The position numbers were made by a program, and so were the translations under genes. A stretch of DNA of 64,000 bases from Mactromeris polynyma (Eukaryota > Mollusca > Bivalvia > Venerida > Mactridae). Under the pieces are notes generated by a model that did no database searches, was not told the origin of the DNA, and saw nothing but the letters and a program-made list of their open reading frames with translations. The stretch lies in contig JASFXZ010000001.1 in assembly GCA_032209605.1 (NCBI GenBank), positions 18,742,256 through 18,806,255 of the forward strand, read 5' to 3'. Of the stretch, positions 1 to 11,900 are shown one piece after another; positions within the stretch are counted from its first letter, which is position 1, and every line of letters begins with the position of its first letter.

Positions 1-349
1 GTTGTGCAGGATTTGATTTTGATTTTGGCAATACCTGACCGAATTAGGTGCATGTACTGTAAAAGAACCCAGAAAGCAGTCATTACATTACATTGAGAGT
101 GATTTTTAAAAATTGTTATAGACTAATTTCACAATAGATGTAAATTAATTGAGTTTAAACTGAAGCAAAGTTACAAAGGTTTCTTACCTATCCTTCTGTA
201 TGCTACATGGATATCTGTTCATTTTGTGATGAGAATCATGCATAATTATTATTAGGAATTAACTGCTCTATTTACGACCTGTATTACTTTCATAACTTCA
301 CATATAAAGCACTTTTTCTAAACATGTGTTGTATGTACCTATATTTCAG
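1..349 (+). other. ELP3 intron, 3' part
   Basis: This AT-rich noncoding stretch ends in a polypyrimidine tract and the acceptor 'atatttcag' at 341-349. No other feature is seen. The three internal ELP3 introns (507-1062, 1291-2346, 2429-2858) are also noncoding. The last one holds part of a dispersed repeat at about 2440-2560. Confidence 0.6.
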
Positions 350-2935
350 AGATATTCCAATGCCTCTTGTAAGTTCTGGAGTAGAACACGGTAATCTACG
401 AGAGCTGGCTCTCGCTAGAATGAAGGATCTAGGTACACAATGTCGGGATGTAAGAACGAGAGAAGTTGGTATACAGGAAATACATCATAAAGTTAAACCA
501 TACGAGGTGAGTACTCCAATTAAATGACTATTTCTAATTGTCATACATGATTCTATATGGCTAAAGGCATCAATTTATATATATATGACATTCAAAATTC
601 ATTTGATTAAATATCACCTTCCAATCTGGCGAGAAATTTTGAAAAAATTGCAACCTGCTTACATGACAGTTTTTAATTAATTTTTTATTCATTGCATGTG
701 GTAGCTTTTATTTGCACGGTGTATTCAGACTGGTGCAAATTTTGATGTCATTTAGCAGGGGTTCCATTTGACCCTTGAATTGACCCTTTGACCTCTAGCT
801 TTTCCAAAAGGCCACAATTGGACCCTTCACATTCTGGCTGAAGTGTAAATTTTTCTCTAAATTATAGGTATTTTGGCTATAAAATGGTAAATCCTGTAAA
901 AAATGATAAAAATGACCCTTGAAATTCAGCACCTAGTGGAATCCCTGATTTAGTGGTGATTAGTTCTCCCTATGTGAGTGCCAAGGTCCGTGTAAAATGA
1001 AGCAGAAGAAATCAAAATGTTAGGAATGTACAAGTAACATAGAATGGTTATATTCCTTGTAGGCAGAGTTGATACGTAGAGAGTATACAGCAAATGGAGG
1101 TTGGGAGACATTCTTGTCATATGAAGACCCAGAACAGGACATTTTGATTGGTTTGTTACGTCTTAGGAAATGTTCTAAAGATACATTCAGGGCGGAGCTT
1201 AAAGGAGGCGTGTCTATTGTGAGAGAATTACATGTTTATGGCAGTGTTGTACCAGTCCATGCGCGAGATCCCACAAAGTTTCAACATCAGGTTGGCATTT
1301 GAGTCTTGCTGTCATATTACTGTTTTGTGTTTCTTTGGACATTGGAAGAATGATTGAAATTTATATATATGATATGAGTGTCAAAAGATTCCTGAACATT
1401 CAGTCTTGGAAACTTTATTAGATAATAGAAATATTGGCTGACCGAAAGAAATTTTGGCTGACTGGAAGAAATTTTGTCTGACATTTCAGGCTATAAATGT
1501 CTTGACAGTTTTTTAACCTGCCAAATGTTTAAACAGGGACATTGCAAAAAGCTACAGAACTTGTTTGTTTGACATTTCCTGCAACTTAAGCTTAGACTTA
1601 TATCAGAACTTTGAAGTTCCTTATTATTATTTTCATTAACAAGGAATCATGGGTCTAGAAAATTAAGATAATTTTTAGCTCTACTGGCCAGGCGTCAGAC
1701 CCTCATGGATCTCTCAGTATAGTCCAGCGTTATATCAACATTATCTTTGGTAAAGTACTATGTGCTTTTAAATCTAAATTAGGCTTTGTGTGCATTATTA
1801 CCAGATAATTTAAATATGATAATTGTTGTTGTTGTTTGTGTGTCCAACAAGAATGGGGTGGGTGCATGTAAATTTAAATTTATACGTTGAAGTTGTGTTC
1901 CTGTGGTTTTAAATTGCAATAAGACTAACTTCTAAGTTTGACCGCAGGAGATTTGATATACATAATTCTCACATGTACAATATTTACCTCCCTTGTTCTG
2001 AATTGCCGGCCATTTTGATAGGCAAATTTCCTTAAAGTTTATGGGCAATATAATGTAAACAATGATAAACTTATCCGATATATAAAAAAAAACTTATTCT
2101 TTATGCTCATGCAGGCATTTAGCTTAGTAAGTTGAAGAAAAAGTGGTTGTCACATGCAAATTCTCTTGGTATTTTCTCAATTATCACATATTTGGAAATT
2201 ACTCCTATAAGGGCTTATCAGTTTTGCCTATCAAAATGGCTGGAAGTTAAGAACAAGGGAGGTAAATATTGTAGTTGTAGGAACTATGTATTGAGCCAAA
2301 CAGTAGAATCCAGAACATGTTCATTTCCTCTTACTGCTTGTTACAGGGATTTGGTATGCTGTTGATGGAAGAAGCAGAAAGAATAGCTAGAGAGGAACAT
2401 GGATCTCACAAGATTGCTGTTATATCTGGTATGTACAGTCGTCGCAATTCATTTTGACCTTGACCTACCATCCTTACATGGTCCACACATTGTTCACTTA
2501 CAATGCATCTTTATGGGGGACATAATGTTTTTCAAACATCTCTTGTTTTTTATAATAGTTATTATTTTTCATTGTTGTTTTATGATATTTACATGCAACA
2601 AATGAAAACAGTCATAATACAAAACTATTCACACAATGTCCATCTTTCACTCAAACATGATCATTTTGAATCAATTTTAATTACAGCTGCTTAGAAAGAT
2701 CATTATAATCAATAAGTTTGTTTTGATACAAATGTGAAACATGTGCTGAGTGCTGTTTTGTCAGTTTACACTAAATTTGTTCATCTTCCTATTTGCAGGA
2801 ATCATGTTGTTGTTGGAGCTGTATATCTTTTATATTGTGTTGTATGTTGTTTTTTCAGGTGTGGGGACAAGAAATTACTACAGAAAAATTGGCTATGAAC
2901 TTGACGGGCCTTATATGTCCAAGTCTCTGTTGTGA
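350..2935 (+). CDS. ELP3: Elongator complex protein 3, C-terminal part (last four exons)
   Basis: Four exons at 350-506, 1063-1290, 2347-2428 and 2859-2935 join in frame with GT-AG borders and end at TGA 2933-2935, giving about 181 residues. The first codon is split, so upstream exons lie outside the window. The peptide is nearly collinear with the end of animal ELP3 (usually about 550 residues). It holds the stretch [20 protein letters not shown], then [14 protein letters not shown], then the GNAT acetyltransferase core with the acetyl-CoA loop QHQGFGMLL and the closing motif [14 protein letters not shown]3 is the catalytic radical-SAM/acetyltransferase subunit of Elongator, which starts cm5U modification of wobble uridine in tRNA. 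The radical-SAM half is not in this window. Nothing looks broken. Recognition is from recalled family sequence, and the conservation is strong enough to make another identity unlikely. Confidence 0.95.
2440..2560 (+). repeat. Fragment of a dispersed bivalve-type repeat
   Basis: The text 'cttgacctaccatcc', then 'tggtccacacattg', and a closing 'catctcttgttttt' matches the end of the longer copy at 22500-22735. It lies inside the last ELP3 intron and is noncoding. Confidence 0.45.
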
Positions 2936-3261
2936 TGAGCTGTATATAAAACTTGACATACAGATAATAGATGCAATCTGAATACATTAGACATTTGGCA
3001 TTATTAGATTACCGTCAGGATGTGTTGGATATGGATCAGTCCATTAAACCTGGAGTCATGATTGCTATGTCATGTGTGTGTTGTTGAACATTAGAATTAT
3101 TTATCAATGCAGTCACTCAAAGAAAACACCATCCAGCCGAATGAATTACTTGTGACACTTAACTGACTTATTACATTATGTGTTTTTTAACATTTTCTTA
3201 ATTTCTGTTGAGGTCTATCACAACTCGATTCAAAATTTAACGAATGCCCACTGCCTTAATC

Positions 3262-3267
3262 AATAAA
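3262..3267 (+). terminator. Possible ELP3 polyadenylation signal
   Basis: The first AATAAA hexamer downstream of the ELP3 stop codon, about 330 bases after it. Position and motif fit a polyadenylation signal; use is inferred only. Confidence 0.3.
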
Positions 3268-3616
3268 CTCATGATTACGCAACAATTTATTTTTCACCAG
3301 CTTCCATTTAATACAAGGTACTTGTTTGTATTTATATGGAAATACACAATGTTTTCACAGAACGTCTTCATGACAATCATGATCATGATGTTTTCCTGCT
3401 ATTTCATGTTTTTCATAACTATACATTGAGGTTTTATTTTAAACTATCGCTTTTTACGGTGTGTTCTGAGTTCCTCTCACCACAACAATTTCAACAAATG
3501 TATATACATCTACATCACAATCCTCAATATTTCTTTCTTCTTTTGACTTAAGAGGGGTTTCTGCATTTTTGTACCAAATTTGAACGAAAAAGGTTAGTGT
3601 CTCAATAATTTCCAAA

Positions 3617-3716
3617 CAAGCCTGGTGCAACCGAACAAGCCTGGTGCAACCGAACAAGCCTGGTGCAACCGAACAAGCCTGGTGCAACCGAACAACCCTG
3701 GTGCAACTGAACAACC
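3617..3716 (+). repeat. 19-bp minisatellite, about five copies
   Basis: The unit is 'caagcctggtgcaaccgaa', repeated head to tail with minor changes in the last copies. It sits in the ELP3-PARPBP spacer, next to a diverged dispersed repeat (about 3720-3860) with the recurrent phrase 'ttggagttacggcccagtga'. The open frames across it, on both strands, are repeat artefacts. Confidence 0.85.
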
Positions 3717-4873
3717 CTCGGAAAAGGCGTTGACTGAGTTTTATCCAATCTTCACCAAATTTGCTATGAATGTTTATTTGCACAATATGTTGGCCAAGTT
3801 TTGTTACCAGCCAGATCACCGTAGTCTCTTTGGAGTTACGGCCCAGTGATTTTCCAAAATTTGACGGGCATTTTTCGCGACAAGTTTTCCACTCTTGTTA
3901 TTCAATTTGTAACCGTATTTCTTTTGACAAGATGTTTACATAAATTATTTTATTAAAATATGAAAAGAATGTGTTGTTTTTGAACATCAGGTATGTGGGA
4001 ATAAGTAACTCTAAACAATGAAAAAGAAATTTGCAGATATTTTGCTAACACAAAGCAAAACTGAGGAACAAAATAGTTCCGCGCTTGTAGTCGACATTGA
4101 CATGACAACGGCATGGGAATATGATGGATCTTAGATACAACAATAACACATACAAAATCGTTGTTTTCCTGCTTTTGAGCCAATATTATGTTAAACATAT
4201 GAAAGGAAAATTTAATGAAATACTGGTGCAAATGGACGGATATATAAACTTAATGCCAAGTTACAGCACACCTTACAAGATGTAGATCCGCGAAAGTTTG
4301 AAATCTTATCTAGACTGATCTGCCCATTGGCATTGGAGAACATTTGTATTTGACAGGCACAATAACAATATTACAAATACAATTCTGCTTATGAGTCTTA
4401 TGCAGGACTGTCGTCCATGCAAGTAGAATTCGGTTCATAATCGCCCCGTACAACCAGCTGATTGATGGCTGTTCTGTTCATTGACGGCAGAGCTATTTGC
4501 AAGGTGCGATATCGACGAAGGGTAGGCATTTGCTATTTTTTTGCGTTTTAAGAGTAACCACTTATAGGTATCATTTAGCAAAGAACAAGAGACAAACAAA
4601 AACAAATGAGGAAAGACGACTTCTGAAAGCAACTGACAAGGTCAACAGCTACCCCTTCTTATCTAGCAGGTAAGAATGGATATTGGGAAACAAACGCCGA
4701 CAACACATTATAAACAGTTGTACTTTCCGCCTGGAATGACGGGTACGTTTCTACATCGCCAACAAATATTCAGATAAAGGACCAATCGTTCTAATTGATA
4801 ATTTTCATTCTGGAACTTATGAAGACTTTGATTAATTCATATTTATTTGCTGCAATAAAACGGACGGCTGCAA

Positions 4874-5683
4874 GACAACTCGACCCATACCAACTCGACC
4901 TCTTATTTTTCTAAGTCAACTTGACCCCTTAGTTTGCTAAGTCAACTCGACCCTCTTTTCAATGTATGTACTGGAGGATCGTGTAAAATATGCGTAAAAC
5001 GATTAACACAAGTAATTGCTTTTCTCTTACCCTTTTGGGTACATGATTCTTTAGGCCATTGGCCACTTTAGCCTTTTGTGTAATGTTTTAATGATCGTAG
5101 TCCATGAAGGTGTTAATTAATTAATATTAAGTTGATCTGTCAATTTTATGCTCTTGTAATGGGCAATCGTTTGTAACAATTTACGTTTGTAAACAAATAC
5201 TTTCTTGCAAGATGAAAAATGCGCCATATGGAATTTAATAATTTGTTCAAATTTAAGGGATGTTTGATTTTATTATTTGCTCTTATGTTGCATAGACTAT
5301 ATTCTAAAAATGGGAATAGTCCATTGAAAATGTTCATGATTTAATTATTATAAACGATAATGCAACAAACAGTAATAATATGTAATATCAGTATTTATAA
5401 AAAATAGCAACGTTTATTTTTGTTTTGTTATTTTATGAATTATTGATTTTTTCAAGCGGTTTATTTGCCAATTTAATTTATCAATAAACAGCTATGGTAC
5501 GTCGCACAGCATGTGTCATAGATAGGCTATAATTATATCTTCATGTCTAATTAAGCAGCGCTTCAGCAGTGGTGACAATTCAGTAATGTATACACAACTG
5601 GAGACAGCAAAAAAAATCGGAAAATAGGGGTCGAGCTGGTCAGGGTAAATAGTAGGGGTCGAGTTGGTTTGGGGACGAGTTGT
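4874..5683. mobile_element. Inverted-repeat-bounded element (MITE-like)
   Basis: The left end starts 'gacaactcgacccatac' and continues 'caactcgacc'. The right end read on - starts 'gacaactcgtccccaaac' and continues 'caactcgacc'. Both ends also hold further inner copies of the 'ctcgaccc' word. The roughly 810-bp interior shows no transposase-like frame. Target-site duplications were not identified, so superfamily is unassigned. Its right end stops just upstream of the inferred PARPBP first exon. Confidence 0.55.
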
Positions 5684-5719
5684 CCCGATACCGTGCGATG
5701 GGATCAACTTTAGTCAAAC

Positions 5720-5996
5720 CTCTATCTGATTGGTCAGATTTTGGAGCCGATTTCGAGACGACTGAAAGGTAAACAAAGTATCATTTCGGCTTAGTTGAAT
5801 GAAAGGCTGCAAAATTGTCAAAGAAATTTTATGTATCTAATTATTAATAACAATGCTATCATTTTCCTCTTTTTGTACCAACCAGCTAGTGTTTGGGTAA
5901 ACGAGAGGCTCTTTTAATTTTGTATTCGTCCTCGAAAAGTTCGATCTTAGATCATTCGCACCTCAATTCATTTGTCAAATTTCTTTTCAGATTACA
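5720..5996 (+). promoter_or_regulatory. Inferred PARPBP promoter and 5' UTR exon
   Basis: An inverted CCAAT box (GATTGGTCAG, 5728-5737) is followed by 'gactgaaag|gtaaac', a plausible donor at 5769. A clear acceptor 'ttcttttcag' ends at 5990, only six bases before the ATG at 5997. This suggests a noncoding first exon ending near 5768 and a short 5' UTR intron of about 222 bases. No TATA box is evident. The transcription start cannot be fixed from sequence. Confidence 0.35.
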
Positions 5997-8900
5997 ATGT
6001 CTACCTCAGAAATAGTTATAAAGAAACAACTTGAGCCAGTAGACAAAATGTGTAAATCTGGTCCATTATTTGTTCTTGCCAACTGTGATACAGAAATTGC
6101 GACTAACAGTCTAAATAAAATCCTTGGCCTTGTAAAACCAGAGCATGAGGGTGAAGGTAAGTTTGAATACATTGTCTGTTACACTACATCACTGTTATAT
6201 TGTATGTTGATGAATAAAGTATATAAGGGGGACACAAAATGTTCAATTTCCTGAGGATCCGATGTTTCAATTTTCTCAACTTTTCCCAATTCAGTTCATT
6301 CAACTGTTAACATTATTTGTCATTTATAATTAATTAAAACTATAGATGTATAAAAAAGTAAATAATTGGTCATATAACTTAAAAGTTAAGCCAAAAAGCC
6401 TATTTTCTGACATCATTCAAAGCATTCTCAACAGCTCTCAGAGTCAGATATATCCGTACCACTTCGTTACTCTAAGAACATCCACTAGTGTATGTCAGAC
6501 GGAGCACTATGTGGCAAAATTCAACATTTTGTGCGGTCAAAAAATAATTTTTGTAAAACGAATTTATTACTTGTATAACTTTGATAAATTCACATAAGAA
6601 ATGGATTATCATTGTCATTTCTAGTTAAAAACACATATTTAAGTCTTCATATATATTAGATTCTAATAGCGTTTCATCATCACTCCAGCGTTCACTTTGC
6701 CATATTGTTTCATGATATTCGAATGGTATTTCCGAAAGTGCCTTACGAACATCGGAGGCGCTAGACGTAGTTGGCTGAGGTTTTCCGAATGCATTTAAAG
6801 ATGCGATATCTGCCATTTGTGGTAACGGTATCAGTTTCCAAAAGCTGTCCAGTGTCCGGAATTAATTGCATATTTTTCTGTTTTGGATGGTTAAAGTGAC
6901 TTTGTATTTGTACTCATATTTAAAAAGGATCTAAGTTCATTTTTTATACACAGGTAAAGAGCCTGTGGTTTTAAGCAGCAAAAAACAGCTAGCAAGTTTG
7001 TCAAGCATACAGGGATATTCACAATACTTTGTGTCACTGTGCAGGGCACATAATCTTCTGACAAATGATCGAGTCACACTTCTCTCTCCAATGGATCAGC
7101 TTATTGCCATCCAACTTTGTTTAGCTGAGAAAAACAAACAGGTTTGTATTTCCCTGTTACCTTTACAGCCTATACCCTTCATCTACATTGTATTTTTATT
7201 TACAATTATTCTTGAGTGCATCAGGTCAATGTTGCCATTGCTGCTCTTTAAATACTGGGCTATTGTTGTGACATGAAAGTTTGCTGTTGTTTTTAGCTTA
7301 CCGTGGTCAGTCTGACTGCCTGTACATCCACTTGAATAGATTTTGTCCAAACTTCTCAGGAATGATCCCTGAATGGACCTCTTTCAAAGTTGCATACATC
7401 GTTCAGGTCAAGGCGCAAAAAATAGATTTTAATAGAATAAACTTGGAAAATCATCTTGTCGAACTATACAACCTAGAGCTTTACTAATTGGTGTGTATCA
7501 TAGTCCTCTTTCAAGATTGCATAAATTAATTTGTTCCATCTAAAATTATGGTCACCAGGGTGGTTTTGTTTCATATAAGATATGCATATAGTGGAAACTA
7601 TAAACAACATTTCCTCTTAAAAATAGATTTTAATAGAATAAACTTGGAAAATCATCTTGTCGAACTATACAGCCTAGAGCTTGAATAATTGGTGTGTATC
7701 ATAGTCCTCTACCAAGATTGCATAGATTAATTTGTTCCATCTAAAATTATGGTTACCAGTGTTGTTTTGTTTCATATAAGATATGCATGTAGTGGAAACT
7801 ATAAACAACATTTCCTCCTAAACTGCTGAGTGGATTTTGACTGAACTTGGAACTCTTGAAGGATTCGGAACTCTTGAATGATTCTTAGGTTGTTCTAATT
7901 CAGCCTAAATGGCGGTGTACTTGTTACTTTTAGGAGACTGGAGAATTTGATGTGGAGACAAGTATTGTGCTTCAGGCTGTGAAGGATATAACCAATCAGA
8001 AATTGCTGAGCCACTATGATGTCACTTCCTGTACGCAAGAGTCTGGTATATGTACCTTGTATCAGACATTTCTCGAAGATTGTAATTACATTGATGCTTG
8101 TGATGTATTTATTACTCTGAAACGGGAATGCGAAAGTAACGAAGAGTTGAGACGGCATATTTCGGAATCAATTTTCGTGATTCTTGATTCACCAAAAACA
8201 CATCTTGAGGTAAAGTTTGTTACTATAATGACAAAAGAGGCTGGTAGGGTCTAATAAAAGTTCCACCTGTTTTTTGTTATGTTTAAGTCGCATCAATAGG
8301 GCAATCCTTTAAAATAATGTTTGTTTACCATACCTACACCCTACCAAAAAATAACAGGTGTTTTATTGGGGAATCTTCAATGAAAAAGATATATGAATGA
8401 AAAATTAAACGCCTAACTACCTACCTAAATTTTGCTGGGAAGGGTTATGCCAAACAAACACTTTTTTAAGGATTGGCTGGTCTGATTTGTATATATATTT
8501 TTGTACAGAGATCTCTGAATACTAATTCGGTAGTAGTCAGCATAAGATACTAAGATCAGTTTCATGATAGGAACCAGACACATATTTTACCTTAACTAAA
8601 CAAGTTAAGAATTCTGGCATCAAATATGGTGTATGTACTTATTGAAAATTGTTAGTTTGCTGATAATGAGAGAAATGCAAATCATGTTATGTTTCATATT
8701 TGCATGATTTAAGGCCTGTTTACATGATGTCTTTATGTCCACCCCTTGAAGATTGATAAAGGGGCATAAAATGTTACCCATGTCCGTCTGTCCGTGCAAA
8801 AAATGGTTTCCGATCAATAACTCTTAAAAGGGTGGATGAATTCAATTCGTATTTGGCACATGTATACGTATACATGTAGTATACTATAATAGGAATATAC

Positions 8901-11900
8901 AGGTATAATAAAATACAGGTCAAGTTACAATCCAACACTTTTTGGAGGACTCATTTTTCGACTTAAAAAAGGTTTTATGATCAATAACACTTGAAAGGGT
9001 GGATGGATTCAATTCATATTGCTTGAAAATTATATATCTTTTACAAACACCAACATACTGGTTGGTAATCCAGCAATACTGGACTTCCCATATAGTACTG
9101 AAATATTGTTGACATGGCATAAATTTACAACACAAACAAATGAGATGACATCTTCTTTTACTATTATGACCTCACCATTTCATTTACAGAGAAAGATGTT
9201 AGAGTTTCTATCTGATAGCAAGATTATAAAATCTGTGACAGTGGAAGTTCCACTTGTTGTGGAAGATGAGATGTCTGTGAACATTACTGACAGTTGCCTG
9301 GATACAATCTTTGACAGTGATGTACCTCCCAGTACTGTTAAAAAACCAGCATCTGTAACTGAGGTATGTTCACATGTTTATTACCCATTCAGTTTTATAC
9401 TTTTTGGTGCATGGGCTTTGATTTTAAGGTCATAGAATTACTAAGATTTGTGTCATAATGTCAATAGTGATATCATATATTTAGTCACATTTAGTCTTAA
9501 ATCCCTGTATTTGAAGATATTACTATTAGGAAGTGACAACAATAATTGCTGATTCATTAAAATTTTTCATTAGTTGGTATGTACACTCATATATGTACTT
9601 TTTGCTCACCTGAAAAAAATAGGTACTTACAAGATGTACATATCTCTTTTTAAACATCTGAACAATTGTAATGATTGACTTGGAAGTTTATATAGCTATT
9701 GTTACGAATCAAGGGAGACAACATTGGCCAAGAAAGGTCTCAACCAAGTCTGTTTGATTAAAATTCGATGTTTAAATTTTGTGTTTAAAACTGATCACTC
9801 AATTTGTCCGCGATTACTAATAATTTCTGGGCCTAAGTGTTATCACCAGAGTGTTATAACTCTCTAGCCCCCAAATATACAACATGATATGTCAATTAAC
9901 ACCTGTAGATATTATTGTCACACGTGAAATGTCATTCAATGCGATAATGCCCATCTTTAAAAAATTTAATACACATGCATTCAGATATTATATTGAAAAC
10001 ATATATTTTATCGAATCAGTAATCGAATATTCGGACGTTCAAATAAGAATATCTGGCACAATGCACCAAATCATCAACCAATTTTTGACAAAAATGTTCA
10101 TTCATTATTATATAACATGGATTTTTTATGGCCAAACCAGCAATTTTACTTTGAAGTAGAAAAATTTGGAAATTTACAAATATTGTAGTGAAAACACGTG
10201 TGTATGTGCTGATTGTCTGAGTTCCTGAAGTTAATTCTGAAAATCAAGGTGTTGGTGCCAGAACCTGCATATAAACATATTAGGGAGATGGTAGATTCGA
10301 AATAATGAATGAAATTTTTAAATGATCTGTTTCAGGCATATGTTCGACTGGTTTTCCTGTCTTACCTTGATCTGGTGGTGAATTCTCGGTCGGAACTTGC
10401 TCTCGCTCGTGTATTCAATGTCCCAGAAAGGGAGCTAACTCATGAAGCATTTACTAGTCTCAAACACGGAGCTAGAGAGAAAAGCATGACTATGTACCAG
10501 GTGAGTTAAACTCCGGTCTTCGATCTAATTTATGTCACAGTAATGTTTTTAACTTGAAATTGAAAATAATTATTATGGCACTTCAGGTTAAGCTCCCTTC
10601 ATTGGGGATTTGGCTTGATCACAGCACTGTAGTGAAACTATTGGCCCAAAAGTATTCTGAAAACTCTAATTAATAACATTTAAAAATCATGAAATCACAA
10701 TTATGTATTTGTACAATTTGTCATGGATGTATTTTATTTTCACTCTTTGTCAGAACAAAATATTTTCATAAATAACATGAGTTTTGGTTAGCTAGCAGGA
10801 ATTTCCCGAAATTAGAATTACTAGCCTCAGGTTTTGAGTTAGTGGGTTACTGTGTTTATTGTGAGTCTTGGGTTGTGAATTTAAAGAAACCCTTTTGAAG
10901 CGTGAAACTGTTTTTGTTTCTAACCAATGCAAATATTTTTTTTTCTTTTTTAATTTCAGTCAGCAACTTCGTATATTATGAGAATCAGGTTAGGTGGAAA
11001 GGGCTATGCTCCTGATACCAGCCATCCCCTGGCCCCTCATGTTAAGGGCATTGGAGAGATTGTGTCACTGATGCATAGAATGGAGACAGTGTTAGAAGAG
11101 GATTCAGACATTAGGTAAATAGACTGTTGGATTGGTTTGAGACCGTTGGACAGAGCACTTGTGGGGCCATTTATAGGTTCCATTCTCCTACTACAATAAT
11201 AATGTTTTTATGCTCCCCGTTCCCGAAGGAGCACGCTTCTTCCGTCCGCCCTTATGTCCGACTTTTCCTGTCCAGACTAATTCTCAGAAACCACTGACAA
11301 GAATTCAACAAAATTATTATCATACTGTTTCGGTTGGACTATACTTCCACGGAGTTATGGCCCTTTGATTATGCAACATATAGTATCTATGGTACCATCC
11401 TTGTCCAGGAATTCAACAAAGCTTTACAGAAAACTTTGTTGCAAAGAGGAGATGTGCATATCATCAGGCAGTTTCAGTCGGACTGTTTTTCATAGAGTTT
11501 CAGCCCTTTGATAATGCAACATATAGATTAAATCTTTTCAGACATGCAAGATAATCAACATTATATTCTTTTAATTTTTCAAGTAAGTTTTTGTTGTAGG
11601 TAAATGTTTGTCTACGTAGTGTTAATAATATATACATGTTTATATTTGATTTCAAATATATTTACTTATTTTTATGGCACATTTAAAGATCACCTCATGT
11701 CATACCTCAAAGAATTGGCTTTGTACATTTTTGTATACCTTTTTCTTAGGAGTTCCAGGACATTATAAGTGCTGCATATTACATTAGGATTTTAACAATC
11801 AACATAATGAGATTTTCCAATATGAGTCTTGTTCGGCATTATAATCATACTTCGGGGAGCTTCCATCGGTTCACCGATATCCTTGTTCCTCCCTTCCATC

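Larger units (their letters stand above)
2936..5719. other. ELP3-PARPBP intergenic region
   Basis: After the ELP3 stop this region holds a likely 3' UTR, the 19-bp minisatellite near 3.65 kb, a diverged dispersed repeat, anonymous AT-rich sequence to about 4.87 kb and an inverted-repeat element at 4874-5683. The short open frames here have no recognisable similarity or codon signal. Confidence 0.5.

Noticed and set aside
9884..10159. 91-codon frame in PARPBP intron 4
   Set aside because: Ile/Phe/Tyr-rich composition typical of AT-rich noise. It lies between well-supported PARPBP exons on the same strand.
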